Origin: Leucobacter sp. Ag1
Lineage (GTDB): Bacteria > Actinomycetota > Actinomycetes > Actinomycetales > Microbacteriaceae
Assembly (NCBI RefSeq): GCF_000980875.1
Contig: NZ_LAYO01000107.1
Location: 1 to 64,000, forward strand
Length of the DNA: 64,000 bases
Reading direction: 5' to 3'
Within the stretch, counting starts at the first letter, position 1. Each line of letters starts with the position of its first letter. Positions 15,987 through 24,243 of the stretch are shown piece by piece. A program made the translations under genes and the position numbers. The notes under the pieces were generated by a model, which was given only the letters and a program-made list of their open reading frames with translations, was not told where the DNA came from and did not search any database.

Positions 15987-16790
15987 CTAGACGAACGTGC
16001 CCCCGGGCCGTGCGAGGTCCGCGATGCCGCGCAGCACCGCCTGCGACACGATCCCGCTCGATGCGGGCCGTTCGGGCAGCGGAGCGTTCGCGGCGGCGAA
16101 GCGGTACTCCCCTGCGGGGCCCGAAGCTTCGATCACGTGCTCGGTGTGCGGGGCGCTGGGGTCAGCGACCAGTCGCACCTCGGTCTCGTCCCAGAGTCCG
16201 GTGGCGGCGGCGAGCGCCACGGCGACGTTGAGCGAGCTCGGGAACCGTTCGATCGCGTCCTGCACGGTGCCGGTAAGGATCCGGGTCGGTTCGGTGAGGC
16301 CGAGCAGGGCGGCCCGCTCGGTCTCGGTCATCCAGGGCTGCACGAGGGCTTCGGGACGCTTGGTGGTGGTGAGCGAGGCCCGGGCGAGTCCGCCGTCGCG
16401 CGTCGCGGCGCGCAGGAGGTCGAGGCCGCCGATCGCTCCGGAGGAGAGACGGCAGACGCCGGGGCCGTCGAGCAACCGGGCACGATCCGCGGGGTCGGCG
16501 AGGGCGCCGATCGAGACGAGCAGCAGGTCGCGCCCCGCGGCGATGACCCGCGGACCGAGTTCGCGGGCGGCGAGGACTCCCGCGCACTCGACGACCAGGT
16601 CGCTGGAGGCGATGGCGTCGTCGAGATCGAGTTCGGCGATCCCCCGCGCGGTCGCGGCTCCCGGGGTGCGGACGACCGCGCCGGCCAGGACGGCGCCGGG
16701 CGCTGCCCCGTTCCGCAGTCCGTCGGCCACGCGCGCGCCGATGGCGCCGAGCCCGAGGAGGGCGACGCGGAGCAGGGGCTGCTGGGGCAT
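15987..16790 (-). CDS. nadX: L-aspartate dehydrogenase
   Basis: 267 aa. N-terminal Rossmann motif VALLGLGAIGARVADGL, then the aspartate dehydrogenase domain with SIGALADPADRARLL, SSGAIGGLDLLRAA, TTKRPEALVQPW and FPSSLNVAVALAAAT. Such enzymes oxidise L-aspartate to iminoaspartate for NAD synthesis or run in amination direction. No nadA or nadC is adjacent, so pathway assignment is by family only. The ATG at 16790 is 6 nt from a minus-strand TAGGCT. It is divergent from the Nudix-LOG gene with a 74-bp spacer. Confidence 0.88.
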   Translation of the reverse strand: MPQQPLLRVALLGLGAIGARVADGLRNGAAPGAVLAGAVVRTPGAATARGIAELDLDDAIASSDLVVECAGVLAARELGPRVIAAGRDLLLVSIGALADPADRARLLDGPGVCRLSSGAIGGLDLLRAATRDGGLARASLTTTKRPEALVQPWMTETERAALLGLTEPTRILTGTVQDAIERFPSSLNVAVALAAATGLWDETEVRLVADPSAPHTEHVIEASGPAGEYRFAAANAPLPERPASSGIVSQAVLRGIADLARPGGTFV

Positions 16791-16796
16791 GGGGCC

Positions 16797-16858
16797 AGCC
16801 TAGGTGCCGTGGGACGCCGCTTCCAATCGGGGGTCGCGCGGGTGCGGCTCGATAGGCT
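16797..16858. promoter_or_regulatory. Back-to-back TAGGCT -10 elements for nadX and the Nudix-LOG gene
   Basis: The minus-strand TAGGCT (16802-16797) ends 6 nt before the nadX ATG. The plus-strand TAGGCT (16853-16858) ends 6 nt before the GTG at 16865. Identical hexamer and spacing on both sides argue for two leaderless promoters. No Shine-Dalgarno precedes either start. Confidence 0.55.
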
Positions 16859-16864
16859 GCTGCG

Positions 16865-17842
16865 GTGAGCAGAACCATTCGGGTCAGTGCGGTCGTGATG
16901 CGGGACGAGTCGGGGCGGGTGCTGAACGTGCGCAAGCGCGGCACCTCGATGCTGATGCTGCCCGGCGGCAAGCCGGAGGCCGGCGAGGATCCCCGCGACA
17001 CGGCGGTGCGGGAGTTCGCCGAGGAGCTGGGTGTCGAGCTGGATCCGCTCCTGCTGCGCGGGATCGGCCGGTTCACGACGGCGGCGGCGAACGAGCCGGG
17101 GCACTCCTTGGTGGCCGATGTGTTCGAGCATCCGTTCCGGGCGGTGGATGCGCCCCGCGCCGAGATCGAGCACCTGGAGTGGGTGGATCCCTCGGCAGCG
17201 CGCGGGAGCATGGCTCCGCTCAACTCCGAGCACGTCTTCCCCGGCCTGATCGATCGCGCACCGCTCGCGCGTCTCGCACCGCAGCGGATCGCCGTGTACA
17301 CGGGATCGGCGATGGGCGGGGATCCCCGCTTCGCGCGGGCTGCCGAGGAGTTCGGGGCGGTGCTCGCCGCTCGGGGCATCGACCTGGTGTACGGCGGCGG
17401 CAAGGTCGGTCTGATGGGTGTGGTCGCCGATGCGGTGCTGGCGGGCGGCGGCGAGGCGTTCGGGGTGATCCCGCAGCGGCTCGTCGACGGCGAGATCGGT
17501 CATGCCGGGCTCACCCGGCTCGAGGTGGTGCCCGACATGCACGCGCGCAAGCGGCGCATGATCGCGCTCGCCGACGCGCTGGTCGCGCTCCCGGGCGGAC
17601 CGGGAACCCTGGAGGAGTTCTTCGAGGCTTTCACCTGGATGAACCTCGGGCTGCACAACCGTCCCGTCGCGCTCGTCGACGTCGACGGATACTGGCAGCC
17701 GATGCTCACGGCGCTCGGCGACATGGTCGAGCGCGGGTTCCTCGCCCAGCGGTACCTCGACTCGCTGATCGTCGAGAGCGATCCGGAAGCGCTGCTGCGC
17801 CGACTCTCGGAGTGGACGCCGCCCCCGGCGAAGTGGGGCTGA
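16865..17842 (+). CDS. Nudix hydrolase fused to a LOG-family phosphoribohydrolase
   Basis: 325 aa with two complete domains. Residues 1-130 are Nudix, with GGKPEAGEDPRDTAVREFAEELGV matching the GX5EX7REUXEEXGU box. Residues 138-325 are LOG (TIGR00730): IAVYTGSAMGGDPRFARAAE, VYGGGKVGLMGVVADAVL, MHARKRRMI and PGGPGTLEEFFEAFTW. LOG enzymes cleave ribose 5-phosphate from nucleoside monophosphates such as cytokinin precursors; Nudix enzymes hydrolyse nucleoside diphosphate derivatives. Fused, they may act in succession on a modified nucleotide, which is inference. GTG start without a Shine-Dalgarno. The stop is 2 bp before the sigma-like gene. Confidence 0.9.
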   Translation: MSRTIRVSAVVMRDESGRVLNVRKRGTSMLMLPGGKPEAGEDPRDTAVREFAEELGVELDPLLLRGIGRFTTAAANEPGHSLVADVFEHPFRAVDAPRAEIEHLEWVDPSAARGSMAPLNSEHVFPGLIDRAPLARLAPQRIAVYTGSAMGGDPRFARAAEEFGAVLAARGIDLVYGGGKVGLMGVVADAVLAGGGEAFGVIPQRLVDGEIGHAGLTRLEVVPDMHARKRRMIALADALVALPGGPGTLEEFFEAFTWMNLGLHNRPVALVDVDGYWQPMLTALGDMVERGFLAQRYLDSLIVESDPEALLRRLSEWTPPPAKWG

Positions 17843-17844
17843 GT

Positions 17845-18789
17845 GTGGACGACCGCCTGCGGCTCCTCTTCGCCTGCTGCGATCCCACCCTGTCGGAGGA
17901 GGAGCAGCTCGCCCTGACGCTGCGTCTCGTCTGCGGTCTTCCCGTTTCCGAGATCGCGGATTCGCTGCGGTTCTCCGAGACGACGATGGCCGATCGGATC
18001 ACGCGCGCCGCTCAGCGGATCGCGGAGACCGGGCTCCCCGAACGGGATCCGGATCCGACCGAGCTGCAGGATCGGCTCGAACCGGTCCTCGCGGTCGTGC
18101 ATCTCGTCTTCACGTCCGGGCGCACGGCGCCCCTCGATGCGGAACCGGTCCGGCCCGAGCTCGCCGAGCGCGGGATCGACCTGGCACGGATGCTCGTCGA
18201 GCTGCTGCCCGGCGAGTCCGAGGCCGTGGCCCTGCTGGCGCTCCTGCTGCTGATCGATGCGCGGCGCCCGGCCCGCACCGACCACGAGGGGCTTCCGGTC
18301 CCGCTCGACGCGCAGGATCGCCGCCAGTGGGATCGTTCCCGGATCGCGGAGGGCACCCGCCTCCTCGATCGCGCGCTGAGCGAGCTCGGCGGCGGTGCGC
18401 CGGGCCGATTCGCGCTCACGGCCGCCATCGCGGCGGTGCACGACGACGCCGAGACGTTCGCGGACACCGACTGGGAGCAGATCCACGGCCTGTACGAGGT
18501 GCTCGCCGAGGCTCGGCCGTCCCCCGGGATCCTGCTGCACCGCGCCGTCGCGCTCGGCTTCCTGCGAGGCCCCGCCGCCGGACTGACCGAGCTCGATCGG
18601 CTCGCAGAGGATCCGGAGCTCGCCGCGGCCGAGGGCCTCGCCGCGGCCCGCGCCGACCTCCTCGTGCAGCTGGGCCGCCGGGACGAGGCGCGCACGGCGT
18701 TCGAAGAAGCGCTGCTGCTCGCCGAGGACGCCGCCGAGCGGACGCGGTTGGAGCAGAGGATGCGGCGGCTGGACGCGGAACCGAGGTAG
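17845..18789 (+). CDS. ECF sigma factor-like protein lacking the sigma-2 domain
   Basis: 314 aa. It begins directly at the sigma-4 region (VDDRLRLLFACCDPTLSEEE), with LTLRLVCGLPVSEIADSLRFSETTMADRI as the helix-turn-helix. It continues into the long C-terminal DUF6596/TPR-like extension of ECF42-type factors (ALTAAIAAVHDDAETFADTDW ... GPAAGLTELDRLAED). Full family members run about 400 aa and carry a sigma-2 domain of about 100 residues first. That part is absent, because the intact LOG domain ends 2 bp upstream. Without sigma-2 it cannot melt a -10 element as a normal sigma. It may be a decayed gene or a repurposed DNA- or core-binding protein. The GTG at 17845 is the only sensible start. Confidence 0.75.
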   Translation: MDDRLRLLFACCDPTLSEEEQLALTLRLVCGLPVSEIADSLRFSETTMADRITRAAQRIAETGLPERDPDPTELQDRLEPVLAVVHLVFTSGRTAPLDAEPVRPELAERGIDLARMLVELLPGESEAVALLALLLLIDARRPARTDHEGLPVPLDAQDRRQWDRSRIAEGTRLLDRALSELGGGAPGRFALTAAIAAVHDDAETFADTDWEQIHGLYEVLAEARPSPGILLHRAVALGFLRGPAAGLTELDRLAEDPELAAAEGLAAARADLLVQLGRRDEARTAFEEALLLAEDAAERTRLEQRMRRLDAEPR

Positions 18790-18804
18790 TCCGGGTCCGA
18801 CCGG

Positions 18805-19374
18805 TCAGCGGATGTAGACGTCGAGGTGGTTGCCGACGGTGCCGCGGTCGTAGATCTTGCCCTGGTACCCGAACGGGGTCGGGAACACGGTGCCCTTCGG
18901 CGCCGAACCCGCGAGCACGATGAAGCCGTCGCCGTCGCTCACGTAGCCGTCCTCGTTGACGTGCCGTCCGGGCACCTCGAGTCCCTGACCCGGCAGCACC
19001 TGCTGGCTGTAGTAGGTGAACTTGTAGCCGCCCCACTCGACCGCGCCGCTGAACATGAACTGCGCGAGCGTGTAGAGGGGCGCGCCGACGAGCTGCTTGC
19101 TGGGCGATTTCACGGCCGCGTTCGTCGCGCCGATGCGCTCGATGTCGGAGACGCCGAGGTCGACGGCCGGTTCCGCGCTGTCGGCCGCGGCGAAGCTCTG
19201 CGTCCGAGCGTCGGCGGCCCCGCCGGATCCGTCGCTCGCGAAGGCGTTCGGCATGGAGAGCGGTGCCAGCGCGGCCGAGCCGAGCAGCACCGCGACACCG
19301 GCGACGGCCCCGATTCCGCGTACGCGCGACCACCGGACGGATCCGGTGCGGGCGGTCTGGGCGAATGCGGTCAC
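18805..19374 (-). CDS. Secreted protein, possibly with a 3D/double-psi barrel-like C-terminus
   Basis: 189 aa from the GTG at 19374, or 202 aa if translation starts at the ATG at 19413. The N-terminus has basic residues and the hydrophobic run GIGAVAGVAVLLGSAALAPL, then NAFAS, a plausible Sec signal with cleavage near residue 45. The mature end (DGYVSDGDGFIVLAGSAPKG ... YDRGTVGNHLDVYIR) ends in the G-N-x-(L/I)-D-V-Y pattern resembling 3D/DPBB domains of cell-wall-active proteins. That assignment is tentative. It converges on the sigma-like gene. Confidence 0.7.
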   Translation of the reverse strand: MTAFAQTARTGSVRWSRVRGIGAVAGVAVLLGSAALAPLSMPNAFASDGSGGAADARTQSFAAADSAEPAVDLGVSDIERIGATNAAVKSPSKQLVGAPLYTLAQFMFSGAVEWGGYKFTYYSQQVLPGQGLEVPGRHVNEDGYVSDGDGFIVLAGSAPKGTVFPTPFGYQGKIYDRGTVGNHLDVYIR

Positions 19375-19499
19375 AGTGCTTCGATGGTAACCCGCGGCCC
19401 TGTGCCCCCGCATTCAGCTCGGAGCGCACCCGACTTCCCGTACTCTAGTCAGGAATCACCCGACGCCCTGTCAGTGCACGACCCCTTCGAGGAGCCGCC

Positions 19500-20501
19500 A
19501 TGCCCGCCGACCCCACCGGATCGCTCGCCCAGTACCTCGCCGCCCTCCCCGAAGCGCGCGTCCGCACCCACGCGGTCGTCGCCGCGGCGATCGCCGAACG
19601 CGCTGCGACCGCCCCGCGGGAGCAGGAGCTGCTGTTCATCGCGGGCCTCGAGCACCCGGAGTACGAGGACGGCGCGGATCGCTTCTGGCACGCGGTCGAG
19701 CAGCTGGCGCTCCCGGAGCCCGCGGGCGCGGACGAGCTCCCGCTCGCCTGGATCGGCTACGACGTCGTCAACCGGTTCACCGGACGCCGGGAGGCGCAGG
19801 GCTTCCTGCTCACCGACCGCCGGCTCGTGGTCAAGGATCAGGTCGACGGCGTGTTCGGAACCGCGGCTCCCCGCCAGTACCCGCTGTTCGTCGGCAGCGC
19901 GGGCGTCGCGGGATCCGCGTCCGAAATCGCGTCGTCCGCCTCGTCCGCCTACGACTGGGAGTTCGCGCGCTCCCTCATCGATGCGGACACCGCGTCCGGT
20001 CTCGGCCTCCTGCTCTCCGAGCTCCTCGTCACCGCGATGGAGACGCTGCAGCGCCTCGGCGCGGAGCTCGCTCCCGAACCCCCGACCTCGGCCGAGCTGC
20101 TCGGACGCGTCCGCGAGCTGGGGCTCGGGAGCGCGGTGAAGCTGCCCGACGATCCGAAGCACGCGAAGCACTTCGCGAAGCTCGCAAAGAAGCTGCCCCT
20201 CGACGCCGGGGAACGGATCCTGATCGCCTGCACCGACAGCACGCTGATCGGCGCGTACGGGTTCCTCCTCACCGACCGCGGCGCACGCTCGAAGGATCTC
20301 GGCGAGGAGCCGGTGTTCACGCCGACCGAGCAGTTCGTCCCCGATCAGATCCGGCTCGCACCCGACAACGCGCACCGGATCCTGCTCGGTGCGGGCGAGG
20401 CGCACGAGATCCCGACGCGATTCACGGAGCAGCAGATCGCCGCCCTCGTCACGCTGCTCCGCGAGTGGGGTGAGGGCCGGCTGCACGCCGACGCCGCCTG
20501 A
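19500..20501 (+). CDS. Hypothetical protein with an internal GFLLTDR duplication
   Basis: 333 aa, not recognised. No signal peptide or membrane helix is evident; it is acidic and Ala-rich. The motif GFLLTDR occurs twice, at residues 101-107 (GFLLTDRRLVVKD) and 254-260 (GFLLTDRGARSKD). Each is preceded by a hydrophobic strand (LAWIGYDVV and ILIACTDSTLIGAY), suggesting two PH-like or bYlaF-like beta units flanking a helical middle with a Lys/His-rich stretch (DDPKHAKHFAKLAKKL). The ATG at 19500 has GAGGAG upstream. It converges on the KAS III gene. Confidence 0.75.
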   Translation: MPADPTGSLAQYLAALPEARVRTHAVVAAAIAERAATAPREQELLFIAGLEHPEYEDGADRFWHAVEQLALPEPAGADELPLAWIGYDVVNRFTGRREAQGFLLTDRRLVVKDQVDGVFGTAAPRQYPLFVGSAGVAGSASEIASSASSAYDWEFARSLIDADTASGLGLLLSELLVTAMETLQRLGAELAPEPPTSAELLGRVRELGLGSAVKLPDDPKHAKHFAKLAKKLPLDAGERILIACTDSTLIGAYGFLLTDRGARSKDLGEEPVFTPTEQFVPDQIRLAPDNAHRILLGAGEAHEIPTRFTEQQIAALVTLLREWGEGRLHADAA

Positions 20502-20532
20502 TCCGGTCCGCCTAATCCGGGCCGCCTGGCCG

Positions 20533-21486
20533 CTACTCGGGCAGTTCGGCGACCTGGCCGGCGTAGGCGAACCCTCCGCCGAAGCCGAAGAGCAGCACCG
20601 TGCCGCCGCGCGGCAGCTCGCCGCGATGCCAGGCCTTCGAGAGCCCGAGCGGCACGGACGCCGCGGAGGTGTTGCCCGACTCCTCGATGTCGCGGATCAC
20701 GATCTGCTGCGCGGAGGCGCCCAGAGCGTCCGTCAGCGGCTCGATGATCCGCAGGTTTGCCTGATGCAGGGCGAACACGTCGATCTCACCGGCGCTCACC
20801 CCCGCGGTGTCGAGGATCCGTTCGGCGATCGGCGCGGCCCCGGTGAGCGCCCAGCGCATGATCTTGCGTCCGTCCTGGGAGAAGAGCTGCGGCGCTCCGT
20901 CGATCCGCACGGCCTCGGTGAGGCCCGGCACCGTGCCCCAGACGACCGGGGAGATCCGCGGCTCGTCCGAGACCCCGACGACGACCGCCCCGGCACCGTC
21001 CGCGGTCAGCACGCAGGTGCTGCGGTCCGTCCAGTCGGTGAAGGCGCTGAGCGCCTCGGCGCCGATCACGAGCGCCGTGTCCGCGCTGCCGGTGCGGACG
21101 GCCTGCTCCGCGATGCCGAGCGCGTATTCGAAGCCCGAGCACGCGGTGTTGATGTCGACGGCGGCCGCACCGTCGAGTCCGAGCTCCGCGACCACGCGAC
21201 CGGCCGCGTTCGGGCTCCGATGCTCGGACGTGGTCGACGCGAGCACCACCAGGTCGACGCGCGCAACGCCGGCATCATCCATCGCCATGCGGGCGGCGGC
21301 GACCGCCATCGACAGCACCGAGTCGCTCTCCCCGATGATGCGGCGCTCGCGGATGCCCGTGCGACTGCGGATCCATTCGTCGTTCGTTTCGACCATCGCC
21401 GCGATGTCTTCGTTGGTCACGATCCGCTCGGGCTGGAAGTGCCCGAGGCCCAGCAGGCGCGAGCCGCGCATCTCGAAAATCTTCAC
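20533..21486 (-). CDS. Beta-ketoacyl-ACP synthase III family enzyme
   Basis: 317 aa. The Cys-His-Asn triad of FabH is present: Cys in NTACSGFEYAL, His in FALHQANLRII and Asn in ESGNTSAASVPL. It also has the typical opening RLLGLGHFQPERIVTNEDI and the end GFGGGFAYAGQV. FabH condenses acyl-CoA with malonyl-ACP to start fatty acid synthesis; paralogues serve other acyl condensations. It stands apart from any fab cluster, so it may be a paralogue rather than the housekeeping fabH. The GTG at 21486 lies 6 nt after the minus-strand TAGCGT at 21498-21493, so it is probably leaderless. Confidence 0.9.
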   Translation of the reverse strand: MKIFEMRGSRLLGLGHFQPERIVTNEDIAAMVETNDEWIRSRTGIRERRIIGESDSVLSMAVAAARMAMDDAGVARVDLVVLASTTSEHRSPNAAGRVVAELGLDGAAAVDINTACSGFEYALGIAEQAVRTGSADTALVIGAEALSAFTDWTDRSTCVLTADGAGAVVVGVSDEPRISPVVWGTVPGLTEAVRIDGAPQLFSQDGRKIMRWALTGAAPIAERILDTAGVSAGEIDVFALHQANLRIIEPLTDALGASAQQIVIRDIEESGNTSAASVPLGLSKAWHRGELPRGGTVLLFGFGGGFAYAGQVAELPE

Positions 21487-21589
21487 GCCCGCACGCTACT
21501 CCCCGCCGCATCGGGATCGGGGCATGCACGAGCGCGGCTCGCGAGCCGGCCGGTGCTTCGCCACCGCCGACCCGCGAGCCGCGGGTCCA

Positions 21590-22066
21590 TCAGGCCCGGG
21601 CGGTGGGATCCGCCTCGTAGGTGACCCATCGGGTCCGCTCGGCCAGGGTGTCGTAGAGCGCCTGCGCCCGGTGGTTGTCGTCCGCGGTCACCCACTGCAC
21701 GACGCTCCGCCCCTCGTCGTCGGCCATCTCGGTGAGACGACCGATGAGGGCCCGGCCGACCCCGCGGCCGCGCGCCTCGGGGTCGGTGAACAGGTCGTCG
21801 AGGAAGATGCCGCTGCTCCCCGTGTAGGGCGACGAGAAACGGCGATGGTGCGCGAAGCCGACGACGGATCCGTCCGCCTCGGCCACCAGCGCGCGGCACT
21901 CGTGAGCGGGATCCATCATCCAGGCCCAGGCCTGCGAGACGACCTCCTCGGACTCCGCGAGCCGGTAGAACTCGCGATATGCGCGGAACAGCTCGCGCCA
22001 CCGCGTCTCATCGGCGGGCGCGAGTGCGCGGATCGTGGGGGCGGTCGTGGTGGTGTGCTGCGTCAT
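21590..22066 (-). CDS. GNAT acetyltransferase
   Basis: 158 aa. The acetyl-CoA-binding segment IFLDDLFTDPEARGRGVGRALIGRL holds the R/Q-x-x-G-x-G/A motif. The C-terminus NHRAQALYDTLAERTRWVTYE is the usual GNAT alpha4-beta7 end. The substrate is unknown. The start is ATG at 22066 (MTQHTTTTAP); the open frame extends further upstream without family resemblance. It is divergent from the MocR-type regulator, with 225 bp between. Confidence 0.88.
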   Translation of the reverse strand: MTQHTTTTAPTIRALAPADETRWRELFRAYREFYRLAESEEVVSQAWAWMMDPAHECRALVAEADGSVVGFAHHRRFSSPYTGSSGIFLDDLFTDPEARGRGVGRALIGRLTEMADDEGRSVVQWVTADDNHRAQALYDTLAERTRWVTYEADPTARA

Positions 22067-22256
22067 GGGAAATGCTCCGGTTTCGTCTCTGAAGTGCAGG
22101 GGGTGCCGGGCCCGCGGCCCGGCCGGAAGGCGGCTCGCGCGGGATCGCGGCCGCACGGCGACTAGCCGCTCATGGCGCACCCCCTCTCGCCGCAGCGCGC
22201 TCGCGCGCCCGAGTCGGGGATCGAAGAAGCCGCCAGCGGCGCAGAGAGAAACACTC

Positions 22257-22285
22257 TTGCCCAAAACTGGGTAACGTTATCTAAT
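22257..22285 (+). promoter_or_regulatory. Promoter of the MocR-type gene
   Basis: TTGCCC (22257-22262), a 17-nt spacer and TCTAAT (22280-22285) end 6 nt before the ATG at 22292. There is no Shine-Dalgarno, so the mRNA is probably leaderless. The spacer contains the 8-bp palindrome TAACGTTA (22272-22279), a possible operator. This stretch is notably AT-rich for the window. Confidence 0.55.
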
Positions 22286-22291
22286 AGCTTC

Positions 22292-23674
22292 ATGAACAAC
22301 GATAACAGATCGGCAGTCCTCGCCGCCGAACTGCGCGGCCGCATCGACTCCGCCGCCCCGGGCTCGAAACTGCCCGGCGTGCGCGAACTCTCGCGCGAGT
22401 TCCGCGCGAGCGCCGCCACCGTCTCCGCCGCGCTCGCCGAACTCGGCGCCCTCGGCCTCGTCCGAGCCGAACCCGGCAGAGGCACCTTCGTCGCCGAACG
22501 CGCGCACCGACGCGATCCCGATTTCGCCTGGCAGTCGCAGACCCTCGGCCGCACCCGCGTCGACCCCGACCGCGCCTCCCGCCTCGGCGGCCACGGCTCC
22601 CCCGAGCAGATCCCCCTCTCCTGGGGCTACCTCGCCGCCGAGCTCCTCCCCGCCGAAGAACTCCAGCGGATCGGCGCCCGAGCCGCACGCGGCTCGCGGG
22701 CCTGGCAGCTCACGCCCCCGGCCGGCTCCCCCGAGCTCCGCCGCGTCATCGCCGCCGACTACCGAGCCGACCCGGGCGACGTGCTCATCGTGCCCGGCGG
22801 CCAGCAGGGCCTCATCTTCGCGATGCGCACGCTCGCCGAGCCCGGATCCACCGTCATCACCGAGAGCCCCAGCTACCCCGGAGCGATCCTCGCCGCGCAG
22901 AGCGCCGGACTCGCGCTCGCCGCCGTCCCCGCGGACGCCGACGGAATCCTGATCGACCGCCTCGCCGTCGAGCTCGAGCGCACGCGTGCTCGCGTCGTCT
23001 ACCTGCAGCCGAGCTTCGCGAACCCGAGCGGCGCCGTGCTCAGTCCCGAACGGCGGGCGCGCGTGCTCGAACTCGCCGCCCAGCACGGCGCCTTCGTGAT
23101 CGAGGACGACTGGGCGCGGCACCTCGGACTGGAGCGGACCACCCCGCCGCCGCTCTTCGCCGAGGATCCGCACGGGCACGTCGTCACGGTGACCACGCTC
23201 GCCAAGCCCGCTTCGCCCGGGCTGCGGATCGGCGCGGTGATCGCCCGGGGTCCCGCCGGCCAGCGGATCCGCGCTTCGCGCACCGCCGACGACCTCGGCG
23301 TCGCACCCCTACTGCAGGAGATCGCGACCGACCTCCTCACCTCGCCGGCCTGGCCGCGCCACCTGAAGCGGCTGCGCGCCGAGCTCACGACGCGCAGGGA
23401 CGCCCTCGTCTCCGCGGTGCGCACCACGCTGCCCGACGCCCGGATCGCCCGGATCCCGGACGGCGGACTGCACCTCTGGGTCCGCCTCGCCGCGGGCGTC
23501 GACAGCCGCGACCTCGCCGAACGGGCCGGCGCCGCCGGTGTGCTCGTCGGCGACGGGAGGCACTTCTTCGTGGACGAGCCGCCGGCGTCGTTCGTCCGGC
23601 TCTCTTACGGCGCGGCGACGCCCGCGCAGATCGCGGAGGGGGTGCGGCGGCTCGGATCACTGCTCGCGCGCTAG
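22292..23674 (+). CDS. MocR/PdxR-type GntR-aminotransferase regulator
   Basis: 460 aa. Residues 1-75 form a GntR winged helix (ELRGRIDSAAPGSKLPGVRELSREFRASAATVSAALAELGALGL). Residues 100-460 form an aminotransferase class I fold with PLP-site features: VPGGQQGLIFAMRTL, ESPSYPGAILAA, YLQPSFANPSGAVLS, EDDWARHLGLE and TLAKPASPGLRIG, containing the lysine that would bind PLP. Such regulators sense PLP and often control vitamin B6, GABA or taurine genes. A divergent GNAT gene is its nearest potential target, and pdxY lies 4 kb downstream. I start at MNNDNRSAV; longer open frame upstream runs through the promoter. Confidence 0.9.
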   Translation: MNNDNRSAVLAAELRGRIDSAAPGSKLPGVRELSREFRASAATVSAALAELGALGLVRAEPGRGTFVAERAHRRDPDFAWQSQTLGRTRVDPDRASRLGGHGSPEQIPLSWGYLAAELLPAEELQRIGARAARGSRAWQLTPPAGSPELRRVIAADYRADPGDVLIVPGGQQGLIFAMRTLAEPGSTVITESPSYPGAILAAQSAGLALAAVPADADGILIDRLAVELERTRARVVYLQPSFANPSGAVLSPERRARVLELAAQHGAFVIEDDWARHLGLERTTPPPLFAEDPHGHVVTVTTLAKPASPGLRIGAVIARGPAGQRIRASRTADDLGVAPLLQEIATDLLTSPAWPRHLKRLRAELTTRRDALVSAVRTTLPDARIARIPDGGLHLWVRLAAGVDSRDLAERAGAAGVLVGDGRHFFVDEPPASFVRLSYGAATPAQIAEGVRRLGSLLAR

Positions 23675-23684
23675 CGTGCGCGGT

Positions 23685-24161
23685 TCAAAGGGGTTTGCGC
23701 ATGCGCTGCGTCACCGAGCGGTACCCCGAGCTGCCGTAGAGCGCGAGCGCGACCTCGTTCGTGCCGAACACGTTCAGTTCGAGCGCTTCCGCGCCCGCTT
23801 CGCGGGCCGCGGCCTCGACCGCGCCGAGCAGCACCCGGCCGAAGCCCTCGCCCCGATGCGCCTCGTGCACCTCGATGTCGTACAGGTAGGCGATGCCCCG
23901 GATCCCCTCCGGGTGATCGAGCGCGATCCAGGCTCGGCCCAGCGCCTCGCCGCCGTCGCCGACCGCGGTGAGCAGGAGCGTCCGCGGAGTCTCGAGCCCG
24001 CCGGGCAGCAGCCGGGCGTTCTCGCGCCGCGCGCGTTCGACCGAGCCTTCCTCCGGCCACTGGCCCGCTTCGACCTTCTCCGCGGCGTAGTCGCGAGCGA
24101 GAGCGATCTGCCAGGCCGAGTACTCGGCATCGGTCATCGGGCGGAGCGTCAGTGCGGTCAT
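23685..24161 (-). CDS. GNAT acetyltransferase
   Basis: 158 aa, MTALTLRPMTDAEYSAWQIA onward. The acetyl-CoA pyrophosphate loop is YDIEVHEAHRGEGFGRVLLGAVE, followed by LELNVFGTNEVALALYGSSGY, a standard GNAT C-terminus similar to RimI-like enzymes. The substrate is unknown. It converges with the MocR-type gene, 10 bp between stops. The start is the ATG at 24161; upstream frame is antisense to the start of the glycosyltransferase gene. Confidence 0.88.
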   Translation of the reverse strand: MTALTLRPMTDAEYSAWQIALARDYAAEKVEAGQWPEEGSVERARRENARLLPGGLETPRTLLLTAVGDGGEALGRAWIALDHPEGIRGIAYLYDIEVHEAHRGEGFGRVLLGAVEAAAREAGAEALELNVFGTNEVALALYGSSGYRSVTQRMRKPL

Positions 24162-24243
24162 TCCCCCATCGTGGCACGGCGATCCGGCGGCGCGCCCCGC
24201 CGCATGGGGAGTTCCAAGGTGGCCTGCGGAATAATCTTCTGAT

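Noticed and set aside
17600-17845. Frameshifted sigma-2 domain hidden before the sigma-like gene
   Set aside because: This sequence is the intact C-terminus of the LOG domain, ending in the usual WTPPPAKW-type tail, so no sigma-2 remnant is present.
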